NCBI RefSeq assembly: GCF_000219915.2
Contig: NC_017964.1
Span: 1,178,001-1,242,000 of the forward strand
Length of the DNA: 64,000 nt
Reading direction: 5' to 3'
From: Advenella kashmirensis WT001
GTDB taxonomy: Bacteria > Pseudomonadota > Gammaproteobacteria > Burkholderiales > Burkholderiaceae_B
Positions within the stretch are counted from its first letter, which is position 1, and each line of letters starts with the position of its first letter. This document shows positions 9,088 to 19,199 of the stretch, piece after piece. Both the position numbers and the translations under genes were made by a program. A model generated the notes under the pieces. The model was given only the letters and a program-made list of their open reading frames with translations. It made no database searches and was not told the DNA's origin.

Positions 9088-10494
9088 ATGCAGGAATTTC
9101 TTGAAAAATTGCAGGCTGCGCTGGGATCAGACGTGGTACAGACCGAGGCGGCCATCATTGAACCATGGCTGAGCGACTGGCGTGGTGTATATAAAGGCAA
9201 CGCCCAGGCGCTGGTGCGTCCGGTTTCTACGGAGCAGGTTGCGCAGTGCATGCGTCTGTGCAGTCAATACAAAGTACCGGTTGTGACACGCGGTGGCAAT
9301 ACCGGGCTTTGCGGGGCCGCGACGCCCGATACGAGTCCCGATAACATTATTCTGTCGCTGGATCGCATGAATAGTATCCGTTCCATTGACACCATTGCCA
9401 ATACGCTGGTGGCTGATGCCGGCTGCATTCTGGGCAATTTGCGACGCGCTGCCCAGCAGCAGGATCGCCTGCTGCCGCTTAGCCTGGCGGCAGAAGACTC
9501 ATCGCACATTGGCGGGAATGTCGCCACCAATGCAGGCGGCGTCAATGTGGTGCGTTACGGAATGGCCCGCGAACTGGTACTGGGGATCGAGGCCGTGCTG
9601 CCGGACGGAGAAATCTTCAATGGCTTACAGACTTTGCGCAAGGATAATACCGGCTATGACCTGAAGCAGTTGCTTATTGGTTCCGAGGGTACGCTGGGTG
9701 TGATCACCGGTGTTGCACTTCGGCTGCATGCGCCAACGCATGTTCGTAGTGTGGTGCTGGCAGCTGTCGAGTCCGAGCAGCAGGCGCTGGAATTGTTTCG
9801 CCTGGTATTCGGCGCGTGCGGGCCGCGCCTGCAGGCCTTTGAGTTCTTCACCGACGCCTGCCTGGACCTGGTGCTGACGCACGTTGAAGGCGTGCAATTG
9901 CCGTTTGGCGATCGCCATCCGGCCTATGTGCTTATTGAGCTGGCCGATACTGCCAATGAGCAGGCGCTGAACCAATTGCTCGAAGAGGTGATCGGCCAGG
10001 CGCTGGAACAGGAGCTGTGCGTGGACGCGGCGGTGTCTGCTTCGCTGGCGCAATTGCAGGCGCTGTGGCGCTTGCGTGAAGAAATTTCTGAAGCGCAGCG
10101 GGCTGATGGCCCGCATCTTAAGCACGATATTTCATTGCCCATCGAGCGCATTCCAGAGTTTGTCAATACCGCGCAGGCACAGTTGCGCAAGGTCAGCCCC
10201 GATTGCAGGCTGTTTATTTTCGGCCATTTCGGCGATGGTAATTTGCACTACAACGTATCGCGTCCGCTGGGAGCAGACAAGAACTGGGCAGCCGAATGGG
10301 AGACGCGGATTGCCGACGCCGTGTTCGACGAAGTCATGGCGTACGGCGGCAGCATTAGCGCAGAACACGGTATCGGGCAACTGAAGCGGCATGCCTTTTT
10401 GCATCATAAAGACCCATTGCAACTGAAATTGATGCGCCAGATCAAGCAAGTCTTTGACCCGCATGGCATCATGAACCCGGGTAAAGTGCTGTAG
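9088..10494 (+). CDS. FAD-linked 2-hydroxyacid dehydrogenase (GlcD/D-2-hydroxyglutarate or D-lactate dehydrogenase family)
   Basis: 468-residue flavoprotein of the vanillyl-alcohol oxidase fold. The N-terminal FAD domain shows VVTRGGNTGLCGAA, SHIGGNVATNAGG, and IGSEGTLGVITG. The C-terminal cap has the FAD-oxidase family signatures FIFGHFGDGNLHYN, GSISAEHGIGQLKR and FDPHGIMNPGKVL. Such enzymes oxidise D-2-hydroxy acids to 2-oxo acids, passing electrons to the quinone pool or a flavoprotein. The exact substrate cannot be read from sequence. It probably forms a unit with the upstream FadR-type regulator. The frame is intact. Confidence 0.9.
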   Translation: MQEFLEKLQAALGSDVVQTEAAIIEPWLSDWRGVYKGNAQALVRPVSTEQVAQCMRLCSQYKVPVVTRGGNTGLCGAATPDTSPDNIILSLDRMNSIRSIDTIANTLVADAGCILGNLRRAAQQQDRLLPLSLAAEDSSHIGGNVATNAGGVNVVRYGMARELVLGIEAVLPDGEIFNGLQTLRKDNTGYDLKQLLIGSEGTLGVITGVALRLHAPTHVRSVVLAAVESEQQALELFRLVFGACGPRLQAFEFFTDACLDLVLTHVEGVQLPFGDRHPAYVLIELADTANEQALNQLLEEVIGQALEQELCVDAAVSASLAQLQALWRLREEISEAQRADGPHLKHDISLPIERIPEFVNTAQAQLRKVSPDCRLFIFGHFGDGNLHYNVSRPLGADKNWAAEWETRIADAVFDEVMAYGGSISAEHGIGQLKRHAFLHHKDPLQLKLMRQIKQVFDPHGIMNPGKVL

Positions 10495-10579
10495 TCGTTA
10501 CCGAGGCTGGCCGCGCGTTTTGCCTAAGTAATAAAGCAAGGCTGTGAGCCGAACGGCACTGCCAAGGCTGGTCCGCAAG

Positions 10580-10605
10580 ACCAATCTTTGGTGGTGCCTT
10601 TTTTT
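10580..10605 (+). terminator. Weak terminator-like hairpin after the FAD dehydrogenase
   Basis: ACCAA-TCT-TTGGT is followed within 7 bases by a run of seven T. The stem is only 5 pairs, so efficiency is doubtful, but it sits between two convergent genes. Confidence 0.3.
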
Positions 10606-10621
10606 CAATTTGCCGTTGCCG

Positions 10622-11484
10622 TTACCCGCTGATTACCGTCCAGTAATACAGCGTGAGCACTGCGATAATGGCAAGTGCAATACCCAGCAGATTGATGCGG
10701 CTGATTTTTTCACGAAACAGGACAGCGCCCACAATCGTGCCCAGGCTGATTACGCCGATATTCATCACCGTAAACACTAGGGTGGGATTTTCATGGAAGG
10801 TCTGGTGGGCGCGAATATAAAAAAGAATATTGCAAAAGTTGAGCAGGCCCAGCAGCGACCCGCCCAGGGCACTGCGGGCATTCCATTGCGTGCGGCGCAC
10901 CAGCAGATACCCAAACATGATGATGCCGGCAAGCACAAATGATAAAAACAGGCCGCTGGAAAATGCCGTACCGGTTTTGGCGATCTGTTTGAACAGCATA
11001 TCAACCACGCCATAGCCAAGCCAGATCAGAAAGAGATACAGTGCCCCCTGGCGCACGTTGATGCCCGGTGTGGTGTTTGCGGCTTGCACAAGAGACAGAA
11101 TAACGCGGCGAAGGCCAGTGCCAGGCTCAGGCCGCGATTGACCGAGAGTGCTTCGCCAAACAGGACGAACGAGGCCAGTACGGTAAGAAACAAGGATAGC
11201 CGCTGCGCGGCATCGGCGCGTACAATGCCGGCATATTCCACTCCCCTGGACATGATCATGAACAGCACCGGCAAAATGACGCCCAATATGGCGAAAAGTA
11301 CCCACGGGAACTGCTGGCCGGCCTTGGGTTCCAGCGCAGGCGCCAGCAGGAACCAGGTGAGTGCACAGGCCACGACATAATTGAAGGCGATGGCCTGGCG
11401 GATATCAACCCCCTGGCGGCGGGCGACCTTGAGTAGCACCGAGACGGCCACACTGCAAAGAATGCTTAGAATGAGATAGGTCAT
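10622..11484 (-). CDS. EamA/DMT-superfamily transporter (frame broken)
   Basis: Ten-helix drug/metabolite transporter of about 287 residues once restored. The first half begins MTYLILSILCSVAVSVLLK and runs through the first EamA repeat (LFMIMSRGVEYAGIVRADAAQRLSLFL). Near 11095-11110 one base is missing, and the second half continues as LVQAANTTPGINVRQGALYLF, then VISLGTIVGAVLFREKISR, the typical end of the second repeat. Substrate unknown; members export amino acids, nucleotides or small metabolites. It follows bioB by 67 bases on the same strand, so the two could share a message. Confidence 0.8.
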
Positions 11485-11551
11485 ATTTCAACTTTAATGA
11501 AGAGGGGGGCTATCGGTGTATCGGGTGAGGTTGATGTAACGGCTGGGCTGC

Positions 11552-12607
11552 TCAGGACGCCGCCAGCTCACTGCTGGTGCAGGCGCATGGCCGGGCAGCC
11601 GAGTCCGCTGTTGCGGCATGGTCATCGCTGTGGCCCTGGCCTACCGGCTTGAGACCGAGTCGCTGAAACAATGCCTGGTCGGCCTGCAACTGCGGGTTGC
11701 CGGTGGTGAGCAGCTTTTCGCCATAGAACATGGAATTGGCCCCGGCCATGAAACACAGAGCCTGCAGGCTGTCGGGCATGGCTTCGCGTCCGGCTGACAG
11801 GCGTACAAACGTGCTGGGCATGGTAATGCGTGCTACCGCAATTGTGCGAACGAATTCGAACGGGTCAATCTCTTCATTGTCGGCCAGGGGTGTGCCTTGT
11901 ACCTTCACCAGATTATTGATCGGCACCGATTCCGGATAGGGATTCATATTGGCCAGCTGGGCAATCAGTCCGGCCCGCTCGCGACGTGATTCGCCCAGCC
12001 CGACAATGCCGCCGCAACATACGTGAATGCCGGCATCGCGTACACGCGCCAGCGTATCCAGACGATCCTGATAGGTGCGGGTAGTAATGATTTGTCCGTA
12101 AAATTCGGGCGAAGTATCCAGATTGTGGTTGTAATAGTCCAGCCCGGCCTGCTTCAGTTGCGCCGCCTGGCCGTCGCGCAACATGCCCAATGTGACACAG
12201 GTTTCAAGTCCCAGTCCTTTGACGGCCCGGATCATGTCGGCGACCGCATCAACCTGATGCGGCTTGGGATTACGCCAGGCGGCGCCCATGCAGAAGCGCT
12301 GCGCGCCAGCGGCTTTGGCCTGTTGCGCTGCTTGTATCACCTGGTCCAGCGGCATGAGTTTGTCACGCTCTACGGCGGTGTCGTAGCGAGAAGACTGCGG
12401 GCAATAAGAACAATCTTCGGGACAGCCGCCAGTCTTAATGGATAGCAGGCTGGACAGCTGCACTGCGTTGGGTTCGTGATGCTCGCGATGCACCTGCTGG
12501 GCGCGGAAAAGCAGATCCATGAAGGGCAGCTGGTATAGATCCAGTATGGTCTGCACCGTCCATGCGGTGTCTGATTCCTGGGTTTTGTGCACTGAAAGGG
12601 TATCCAT
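11552..12607 (-). CDS. bioB: Biotin synthase BioB
   Basis: Radical SAM enzyme that inserts sulfur into dethiobiotin, the last step of biotin synthesis. The 351-residue protein has the SAM-cluster motif CPEDCSYC (Cys62, Cys66, Cys69), [11 protein letters not shown], the [12 protein letters not shown] stretch typical of BioB, and [26 protein letters not shown] with the conserved arginine ligand of the second cluster. The last ~25 residues are a variable His/Ala/Cys-containing tail. No other bio genes are in view. The frame is intact. Confidence 0.97.
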   Translation of the reverse strand: MDTLSVHKTQESDTAWTVQTILDLYQLPFMDLLFRAQQVHREHHEPNAVQLSSLLSIKTGGCPEDCSYCPQSSRYDTAVERDKLMPLDQVIQAAQQAKAAGAQRFCMGAAWRNPKPHQVDAVADMIRAVKGLGLETCVTLGMLRDGQAAQLKQAGLDYYNHNLDTSPEFYGQIITTRTYQDRLDTLARVRDAGIHVCCGGIVGLGESRRERAGLIAQLANMNPYPESVPINNLVKVQGTPLADNEEIDPFEFVRTIAVARITMPSTFVRLSAGREAMPDSLQALCFMAGANSMFYGEKLLTTGNPQLQADQALFQRLGLKPVGQGHSDDHAATADSAARPCACTSSELAAS

Positions 12608-12931
12608 GCTTGCGTTCCTTGTCGTTTAGATAGCGTCCTCCCGCACAGGTTGTGCGGCGCAGAGGAGTGTGACGATGTAAACGTATGCTACGCAAGCAAC
12701 GTAATTGGTGCAATTTAAATTAATTGAGAAATAACGGCGTATTGGTGTGTTTTGCGAGAACTTAGATGTATTTATAGTTGATAACTAAGTGATTGCGCGC
12801 TTGTTTGGTGTTTCGAGGGCAACCCGACGCTTTGCAAAATACACTTGCCGGTCGGGCGCGGTGCCCGGCCGGCAATACAACGGCGCTGGTTCGCCAGCCG
12901 CAAGGCTGCCTTGCCGTTTTAACGTGCCGGA
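12608..12931. other. Gap upstream of bioB
   Basis: 324 bases with no convincing ORF. The half next to bioB is AT-rich (12700-12790) and should hold its promoter. I looked for a BirA-type operator and found only an unpaired half-site-like ATGTAAACG near 12675. Confidence 0.4.
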
Positions 12932-13719
12932 TCAGCCGCCGTAAATATCGTATTTGAAATATTTATCGGCAATTTTCTGGTAAGTACCGTCCTTGCGGAT
13001 TTCATCAAATGCCTTGTTCAGCGCATCTCTGAGTTCGGTATCGTTCTTGCGCACGGCAAAGCCGGTGCCCTTGCCGAAGATCTCGGGATCGGCAGAAGAA
13101 GGGATCGGGTCGCCCACAAGCTGGAAGTCTTTTCCGCCGGGGCTGTTAACAAACTCGGTCGTGACGCCACCATCGGCAAACACAACATTGACGCGGCCCG
13201 TCGTCAGATCGTTATAGGCATCTTCCAGCGTTTTATAGCGCTTGATATTGGTGTCCTTGAAGTACTTGGTCGCATATTTGTCCTGGATGGTGCCTTGCTG
13301 CACGCCCAGGTCCAGGCCCTTGAGGCCTTCGGCGGTAGACTGATAGGTTGCGCCTTTTTTGGCGACAAACATATTCGGTGTACTCCAGATTTTCTGTGTG
13401 AACAGTACCGCTTTTTCGCGCTCGGGCGTAATGCTCATGGAAGAGGAAATGACGTCAAATTTCTTGGCGCGCAATGCCGGAATAATGCCGTCCCAACCCT
13501 GATTCTGGAAAGTGCACTTGGCCTGCATTTTTTCGCACATGGCCTTGGCCAGGTCGATATCAAAGCCGACAATTTCGCCGGATGGACTGGTGGACTCAAA
13601 CGGCGCGTAGGTTGCGTCCGTACCGAAGCGGATGGTTTTGTCAGCCGCGACAGCTGAGGCGGAAACAGCCAGCGCGATTGCGCACAGACCGATTCCGAAA
13701 ACATGTTTTTCAGGTTCAT
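12932..13719 (-). CDS. Polar amino acid ABC transporter substrate-binding protein (frame broken in the signal peptide)
   Basis: Periplasmic binding protein of the lysine/arginine/ornithine/histidine family (SBP family 3). The mature part starts ADKTIRFGTDATYAPFES, with the family motifs GFDIDLAKAMCEKM, WDGIIPALRAKKFDVI and SSMSITPEREKAVLFT. The true ATG is at 13719 (M-N-L-K). A run of five A just after it lost one base; adding it back gives MNLKKHVFGIGLCAIALAVSASAVAA, a normal signal peptide, and a 262-residue protein. Without it the frame starts far upstream with no signal. It is divergent from the two permease genes that should complete the transporter. Confidence 0.9.
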
Positions 13720-14166
13720 GGATATTCCTAAATGACGTAAGCAGTGCTGCAGCCGAAAAACAGCCACTCGGCCGGCGCCGGATGCATGCTTTTTTGCATG
13801 GGGGCCATTGCCCGGTCTGTTTTCGTTTGCAGCGTTGTAGCACCACCGCGGGCGGTGGTCCGGATTGAAGATTATGACAGCATCAGCCGGAAAATGTACA
13901 GGGAGTTTCCCTCAGGCGGCATAGAGGGCTAAGGGAAAACCGGCGGTTTATTTCAGTGGAGGGGGCGATATAATGGCCGCGGGCGCCGGGATGACGGATA
14001 AAATTGGGCGCCAGTGCACCGGTTTTACCGAACCGGGGCATCCGCCGGACGCAGGTATTGCGCTCTGGCAGTGGCCAATGGTATTGTTCTTTGCCCGTCA
14101 GGCACTGCAACGAATGGGTTGTGTATAGTCAAAAGGTATGCGCAGCGCCAAGTAATGGGAAACAGG
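13720..14166. other. Divergent intergenic region of the amino acid ABC system
   Basis: About 447 bases between the binding-protein gene and the permease genes; promoters in both directions are expected here. A GC-rich hairpin (ACCACCG-CGGG-CGGTGGT, about 13843-13860) lies in it. No ATPase gene or other credible ORF is present. Confidence 0.45.
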
Positions 14167-14874
14167 ATGGAAGAAATAAATCTGATTGGTCAGTATCTGC
14201 CCCGCATTTTGCAGGGTGCGGTGCTGACCCTTGAAATTGCCGTGCTTTCGCTGGTCATTTCTATCATTATTGGGTTGGCAGGCGCCAATATGCGGCTGTC
14301 GCGCAATCGCCTGCTCTCCCGTCTTGGCTGGCTGTATTCCAGCGTCGTGCGCGGGGTACCCGACCTGATCTGGATGCTGATGGTGTACTACAGCGCGCAA
14401 ATCGGCCTGAACGCGATCACCGAAGCGTGGGAACTGGATTATTTCGAAATCAGTCCTTTTGCTGCCGGCGTGCTGACCTTGTCGTTTATTTTTGGCGCAT
14501 ATTTCACCGAAACCTTCCGTGGCGCCATCATGGCCATCCCCTACGGACAAATTGAAGCGGGTCACGCTTACGGTATGCGCGGCATGCAGGTGCTGCGCCG
14601 CATTACCTTTCCGCTCATGATGCGCTTTGCGCTTCCCAGCGTGCGCAATAACTGGCTGGTTCTGACCAAAGCCACGGCGCTGGTATCCATTATCGGCCTG
14701 GACGATATGACGCGCATTGCCCAGCAGGCCGGCAGTGCAACCCACTTGCCTTTTATCTTCAACACCGTCTCTGCGCTACTGTTTCTGCTGCTCACGACGG
14801 TGTCGCTGTATGTCTTCCGTTATCTGGACAAGCATTATCAGCGTGGTTTTGCCAGAGAGGATGCGCATGTCTGA
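14167..14874 (+). CDS. Polar amino acid ABC transporter permease (HisQ/ArtQ type)
   Basis: Inner-membrane permease of about 235 residues with five predicted helices. The EAA loop that contacts the ATPase is seen as IEAGHAYGMRGMQVLRRITFP. The N-terminal LPRILQGAVLTLEIAVLSL is typical of HisQ-like subunits. The start at 14167 (MEEINL) is chosen because GGGA lies about 6 bases upstream; the ATG at 14155 is the alternative. The longer frame back to 14014 is not family-like. Its stop overlaps the next permease by 8 bases. Confidence 0.9.
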   Translation: MEEINLIGQYLPRILQGAVLTLEIAVLSLVISIIIGLAGANMRLSRNRLLSRLGWLYSSVVRGVPDLIWMLMVYYSAQIGLNAITEAWELDYFEISPFAAGVLTLSFIFGAYFTETFRGAIMAIPYGQIEAGHAYGMRGMQVLRRITFPLMMRFALPSVRNNWLVLTKATALVSIIGLDDMTRIAQQAGSATHLPFIFNTVSALLFLLLTTVSLYVFRYLDKHYQRGFAREDAHV

Positions 14875-15583
14875 AACGCTTTCCCTGTTTTTTGACGCGC
14901 TGGTAACCTGTTTGCAGGCAGCGCCGCTCACGCTTACACTCACGGCCTTGTCAGTGGCCGTCGGCCTGTGCATGGCTATTCCCCTGTCGGTGATCCACCA
15001 GCGCCAGCATACGCCAGCGGCACGCCTGGTTCATGCCTTTACCTATTTCTTTACCGGCACGCCGCTGCTGGTGCAGATCTATATTATTTATTACGGCATT
15101 CCCAGTTTTGATTTCATCGGCCAGCTTATGTCGCAGCCTGGCTTCGGCTTTCTCAAGGAAGGCTTTATCTGGGTGCTGGCTGCCCTGACGCTGAACACAG
15201 CCGCCTATTCCACGGTAATTTTTTCCGGCGCCATCAAAAACACCGATCGCGGAGAAATTGAGGCGGCCCGCGCCTTTGGCATGAATCGTCGCAATGCGAT
15301 GCGCCGCATCATTCTGCCGTCAAGCCTGCGTCGTGCGTTGCCTGCCTATAGCAATGAAGTCATCATGACCATGCACTCCACAGCGCTGGCCTCGACGGTG
15401 GCCATGATGGAAATTACCGGCGCGGCCAGCCTGTTCGTGACCAATACCTATCAACCTTTCATAGCCTATTCGGCGGCCGCGTGTATTTACCTGGTGCTCA
15501 ATTTCGTGCTGGTCTATATCTTTCGCAAAATCGAGCAGCGCTATCTGGTTCATCTTAATTCCCGACATCTGGCACAAGCATAA
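14867..15583 (+). CDS. Polar amino acid ABC transporter permease (HisM/ArtM type)
   Basis: Second permease subunit, 238 residues from the ATG at 14867 (MSETLSLFF), which follows GAGAGG. Family marks: GTPLLVQIYIIYYGIP and the EAA loop IEAARAFGMNRRNAMRRIILP. It overlaps the first permease upstream, and its TAA shares an A with the ATG of the following hydrolase, so the three genes form one tightly coupled unit. The ATP-binding subunit is not in the unit. Confidence 0.92.
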   Translation: MSETLSLFFDALVTCLQAAPLTLTLTALSVAVGLCMAIPLSVIHQRQHTPAARLVHAFTYFFTGTPLLVQIYIIYYGIPSFDFIGQLMSQPGFGFLKEGFIWVLAALTLNTAAYSTVIFSGAIKNTDRGEIEAARAFGMNRRNAMRRIILPSSLRRALPAYSNEVIMTMHSTALASTVAMMEITGAASLFVTNTYQPFIAYSAAACIYLVLNFVLVYIFRKIEQRYLVHLNSRHLAQA

Positions 15584-16715
15584 TGCAGCACAAAAAACAC
15601 GTTTTATCACTCAGCGCCCCCGGTGCTTCATTTGAAATCAATGCCTTTCATTTCGGACCGACCAACACCGGCCGCAAGGTATATATGCAGGCCAGCCTGC
15701 ATGCGGACGAACTGCCCGGCTCGCTGGCGGCCTTCTACCTGAATCGACGACTGCAGGAACTGGAAAAGCAGGGCGCGCTCAATTGTGAAATTATTCTGGT
15801 GCCGTTTTGCAACCCGATCGGGCTGTCGCAGACCGTGTTCTATGAGCATATTGGTCGTTTCCAGTTGCCTACGGGACAGAATTTCAATCGTCTTACGGGT
15901 GTCCCGCTGTACGAGAATCTGCTAGCTGCGTTGCAGAACAGCCGCGAAAAGCCCGGTGCAGATGCTCAGGCCAATCTGGCGCTGATCCGCGGCAAAATGC
16001 GGGATGTGCTGAATGCGCTGGCACCTGCCCGGCTGATTGACGAGCTGCATATCACGTTGTTGAAAATGGCCTGTGATGCCGATATTGTGCTGGATCTGCA
16101 TTGCGATAACCGTGCGGTCATGCATGTGTATTCCCTGCCGCAGGTATGGGACCGCTGTGAACCGCTGGCCCGTTATCTGCAAAGCGAGTGCCAGTTGCTG
16201 GCCGAAGATTCCCTGTCATGTTCGTTTGATGAGATGGTGTCCACTCCCTGGCTGAAATTGCAAAGCGTCTATCCAGAGGCGAACATCCCGCTGGCCTGTT
16301 TTGCGGCAACCGTTGAATTGCGTGGTGACCGAGATCTGACACATGCGTATGCCGAACATGACGCGCTTGCCTTGATCCAATACCTGAACCAGCAGGGCTA
16401 TATCCGGTTGCCGCTGCAGAGGTGGCGCCGATGCCGCCATTGCGCTGCGAGCCGCATCCGCTGGGCGGACTGGCCTATGTCGTCACGCCTTGTGCAGGCA
16501 TTGTGGTGTATCACGTTGCCGCGGGGCAGTGGGTGGAGCGTAATCAGTTGCTGGCTGAAATCGTGGACCCGATCGCCCTAACGGTGACGCCAGTGAATGC
16601 GCCGGTTGGCGGCTTTATATTTGCCACGGCCGGGGTACGACTGGCGCAGACTGAAACCAAGTTGCTTAGCCTGTCCAGCCCCGACGATATCGGCAGCGTG
16701 GGTCTGTCGCCCTGA
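15583..16715 (+). CDS. Succinylglutamate desuccinylase/aspartoacylase family hydrolase (frame broken)
   Basis: Zinc carboxypeptidase-like deacylase. The metal site is visible as SLHADELPGSLAAF (His and Glu) and IVLDLHCDNR with a downstream histidine. After ~278 residues one base is lost near 16419 (CAG-AGGTGG should read CAGGAGGTG). The restored frame gives VAPMPPLRCEPHPLGGLAYV and a beta-rich biotinyl-lipoyl-like C-terminal domain (AGIVVYHVAAGQWVERNQLL), which AstE/aspartoacylase proteins normally have. Restored length is 377 residues. Coupling to amino acid permeases suggests it deacylates an imported N-acylated amino acid or opine-like compound; this is inference. Confidence 0.85.
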
Positions 16716-16780
16716 CATAGGCCTGTGCTGCGGCAGGCGTGATGCAAGGGTGCTGCGTCATGCGCCCCGTGGCGCGGTTA

Positions 16781-17365
16781 TTATTTTTCCAGCAACCACG
16801 ATTGCAATGCCACCAACGTCTTGGCATCGCGAATCTCTTGCTTGTCAATGGCCTGGCGAACCTCGTCACGGCTCATCAACACCGTCTGTACAAACTCGTC
16901 GTCATCTGTGTTCAGGGTGCTGTCCTGTCGCACGCCTTCGGCGCGGAAAATGTACATCAATTCGTCGCAAAAACCGGGAGCCGTATAAAAGGTGTGTATC
17001 AGGGTCATGCCGCCAGCCGTATAGGGTGTCTCTTCGGCCAGTTCACGATAGGCGCATTGTTCGGGCGGCTCGTTGTCTACATCGAGTTTGCCTGCCGGGA
17101 TTTCCAGCAGCGGGCCGCCGGTAGGGTGGCGAAACTGCCTGACCAGAACGACCTTGTCTTCGGGTGTGACGGCCAGCACGGCAACTGCGCCGCAGTGTCG
17201 CACCACCTCGCGGGTCGCCGTCTTGCCGTTGGGCAGGACCACGGTGTCGACTGTTACCTTGATGATCTTGCCTTCAAAAATAAAGGTGCTGTCCTGCAGG
17301 GTCTCGGTCAACGCCGCGTCAGGCGTATCGTCTGAGATTGAAGTGCTGGATGAGTAAGTTGGCAT
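16781..17365 (-). CDS. Nudix hydrolase, ADP-ribose pyrophosphatase type
   Basis: 194-residue NudF-like enzyme predicted to split ADP-ribose and similar NDP-sugars. N-terminal features VLPNGKTATREVVRHCGAVAVL and VVLVRQFRHPTGGPLLEIPAGK are characteristic. The Nudix box reads GKLDVDNEPPEQC then AYRELAEETPY: the catalytic REL-EE is kept, but the usual glycine after EET is a proline. The start at 17365 (MPTYSSSTS) is preferred over 17500. It stands alone on the minus strand. Confidence 0.85.
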   Translation of the reverse strand: MPTYSSSTSISDDTPDAALTETLQDSTFIFEGKIIKVTVDTVVLPNGKTATREVVRHCGAVAVLAVTPEDKVVLVRQFRHPTGGPLLEIPAGKLDVDNEPPEQCAYRELAEETPYTAGGMTLIHTFYTAPGFCDELMYIFRAEGVRQDSTLNTDDDEFVQTVLMSRDEVRQAIDKQEIRDAKTLVALQSWLLEK

Positions 17366-17521
17366 AATGGGCGATCTCAATCGAAGATTACGGATGAAAG
17401 AATGAGTATAGGTTACCACGGTGACGCCTGGCTTACAGGTTTTGGCGGCGATGCTGTCTGACCCGAGGGGACTGGTACGATGGTTGTCCGATGGGCCCAT
17501 TCGCGGTTGACGCCAAGTGGT

Positions 17522-19054
17522 TCAGAGCAAAGGCGAAAATAACCGTGCGACGGCCTTGCTCAGTCTGGAAAAAAACGGCTGATGCGTCAGTTGCACTTCC
17601 TGCGCAAATTTCATAGAGGCATTGAATTCTTCCAGCAACGCCTGATTTGCCTCGCGTTCGTAGCACAGCACGCTTACTTCAAAATTCAAATAAAAGCTGC
17701 GATTGTCAAAATTAGCCGAGCCGATGAAGGAGATGTCGTCGTCCACGATCATACTTTTGGTATGCAGCATGCGAGGGCCATATTCGAAGACGCGGATGCC
17801 CGCGGCAACCAGATCGTCGAACCAGGATTGGGCTGCTTTGGTCACCACATAATTGTCGGTTCGCTTGGGCAGCAGAATGCGTACGTCAACGCCGCGCAGC
17901 GACGCAGAGGTGAGCGCCTGTGCCGAGGTTGCGTCCGGTACGAAGTACGGGGTGGTCAGGTAGACGCGATGGCGTGCGCGCTGTATGGCATCAACCGTAA
18001 CGCGCAAAATGGAGGCGTAATCAAAATCCGGCCCTGACGGAATGATCTGGGTGCGTATCCAGCGCGGCGTTTCCTGGGGCGGCTGGCTGTCGGCGCTTTG
18101 CTCATCATTGGCCAGGCGTCGCGCAGCAGGTGCCTTGTCCGCATCGTCTTCTGCCTGTTCCTGCAGGCGCTCAAGACGATCACGATAATGCTCGCGCAGC
18201 ATGTGACGGACCGACAGGTCGTGCGTAGAATAGTGCCAGTCTTCGACAAAAATGGTTTCCAGCCAGGAGACGACCGGCCCGGTCAGTTCCAGGTGAACAT
18301 CGTGAAATGCCCGTTTATTGCGGCGCCGGTCCTGCTGGTCGCTGATATTGATGCCGCCGGTGAATGCGACCGTGCCATCACAGATGACAATTTTGCGGTG
18401 GTTGCGCAGGTTCATGAACGACAGCAAATGCTTCAGGCTGATATCGTGAAAAAAGGTCAGCCTGGCACCGGCGTCAATCAGCGGGCGCATGAAACGCCGG
18501 TTCAGGCGCAGCGAACCAATGGCATCTGCAATCAGGTAGATCTTGACGCCTTGCCTGGCCCTTTCGGTTAGCAGATCGCGCAGGGTGGTGCCGGTGTGAT
18601 CCTGTTCAAAAATATAATACTCAAGAAAGATGTAATGCTCAGCCTTGCGTACCGCGTCGAAAATACGGTCATAGGTTTTTTCGCCGCCCGAAAGTAATTG
18701 GTAACTGGTGGCGTAGCTCAGCGGATAGTGAGTAATCTGCAGGGCCAGGTCATGGATGGGGCGTTGTTGCTCGGTCAGGTCCGAAGGCTGGATGCGCACA
18801 TTCCATAAGGTATCGTCGCGTTCAATAAGGTGCTTGCTGATGCTACGGTTGATCTTGTTGCGGGTGATTTTTTTCGGGCCGAAAAAATAATAAATGACAA
18901 AGCCCAGGACCGGTACAAAGCTTAGAAACAAAATCCATGTCAGCGTGGAGACGGGCGGGCGCTTTTGCAGCACCACCCAAAGCCCGATTACGATGATATA
19001 CAGGGCCCAGAGCGTATTCCAGAACCAGTCGCTGGCCAGCCACGCCGTGTCCAT
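17522..19054 (-). CDS. cls: Cardiolipin synthase
   Basis: 510-residue phospholipase D-superfamily enzyme that joins two phosphatidylglycerols into cardiolipin at the inner membrane. Two N-terminal helices (WFWNTLWALYIIVIGLWVVL and ILFLSFVPVLGFVIYYFFG) are followed by two HKD motifs: HRKIVICDGTVAFTGGINI and HTKSMIVDDDISFIGSANFDNRS. A ~45-residue hydrophilic insert (around EQAEDDADKAPAARR) separates the halves. ClsA and ClsB type cannot be told apart with certainty; two N-terminal helices favour ClsA. Confidence 0.94.
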   Translation of the reverse strand: MDTAWLASDWFWNTLWALYIIVIGLWVVLQKRPPVSTLTWILFLSFVPVLGFVIYYFFGPKKITRNKINRSISKHLIERDDTLWNVRIQPSDLTEQQRPIHDLALQITHYPLSYATSYQLLSGGEKTYDRIFDAVRKAEHYIFLEYYIFEQDHTGTTLRDLLTERARQGVKIYLIADAIGSLRLNRRFMRPLIDAGARLTFFHDISLKHLLSFMNLRNHRKIVICDGTVAFTGGINISDQQDRRRNKRAFHDVHLELTGPVVSWLETIFVEDWHYSTHDLSVRHMLREHYRDRLERLQEQAEDDADKAPAARRLANDEQSADSQPPQETPRWIRTQIIPSGPDFDYASILRVTVDAIQRARHRVYLTTPYFVPDATSAQALTSASLRGVDVRILLPKRTDNYVVTKAAQSWFDDLVAAGIRVFEYGPRMLHTKSMIVDDDISFIGSANFDNRSFYLNFEVSVLCYEREANQALLEEFNASMKFAQEVQLTHQPFFSRLSKAVARLFSPLL

Positions 19055-19199
19055 TAGTGAACCGCCCGCCCGTTATGTTGTGTTGGGGAAGGGTCGTTGT
19101 ACTGTCGGCAGCAACGAGCATCAGGAGCGAAGATGATGGCCGACGGTCGGACCGGCATCCTGGTTAGGTTTGACAAGCCCGGGTCGCGCGTCATGGGAG

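Noticed and set aside
12661..12725. Possible BirA operator before bioB
   Set aside because: Only one half-site-like ATGTAAACG is present; the inverted partner with the right spacing is missing.
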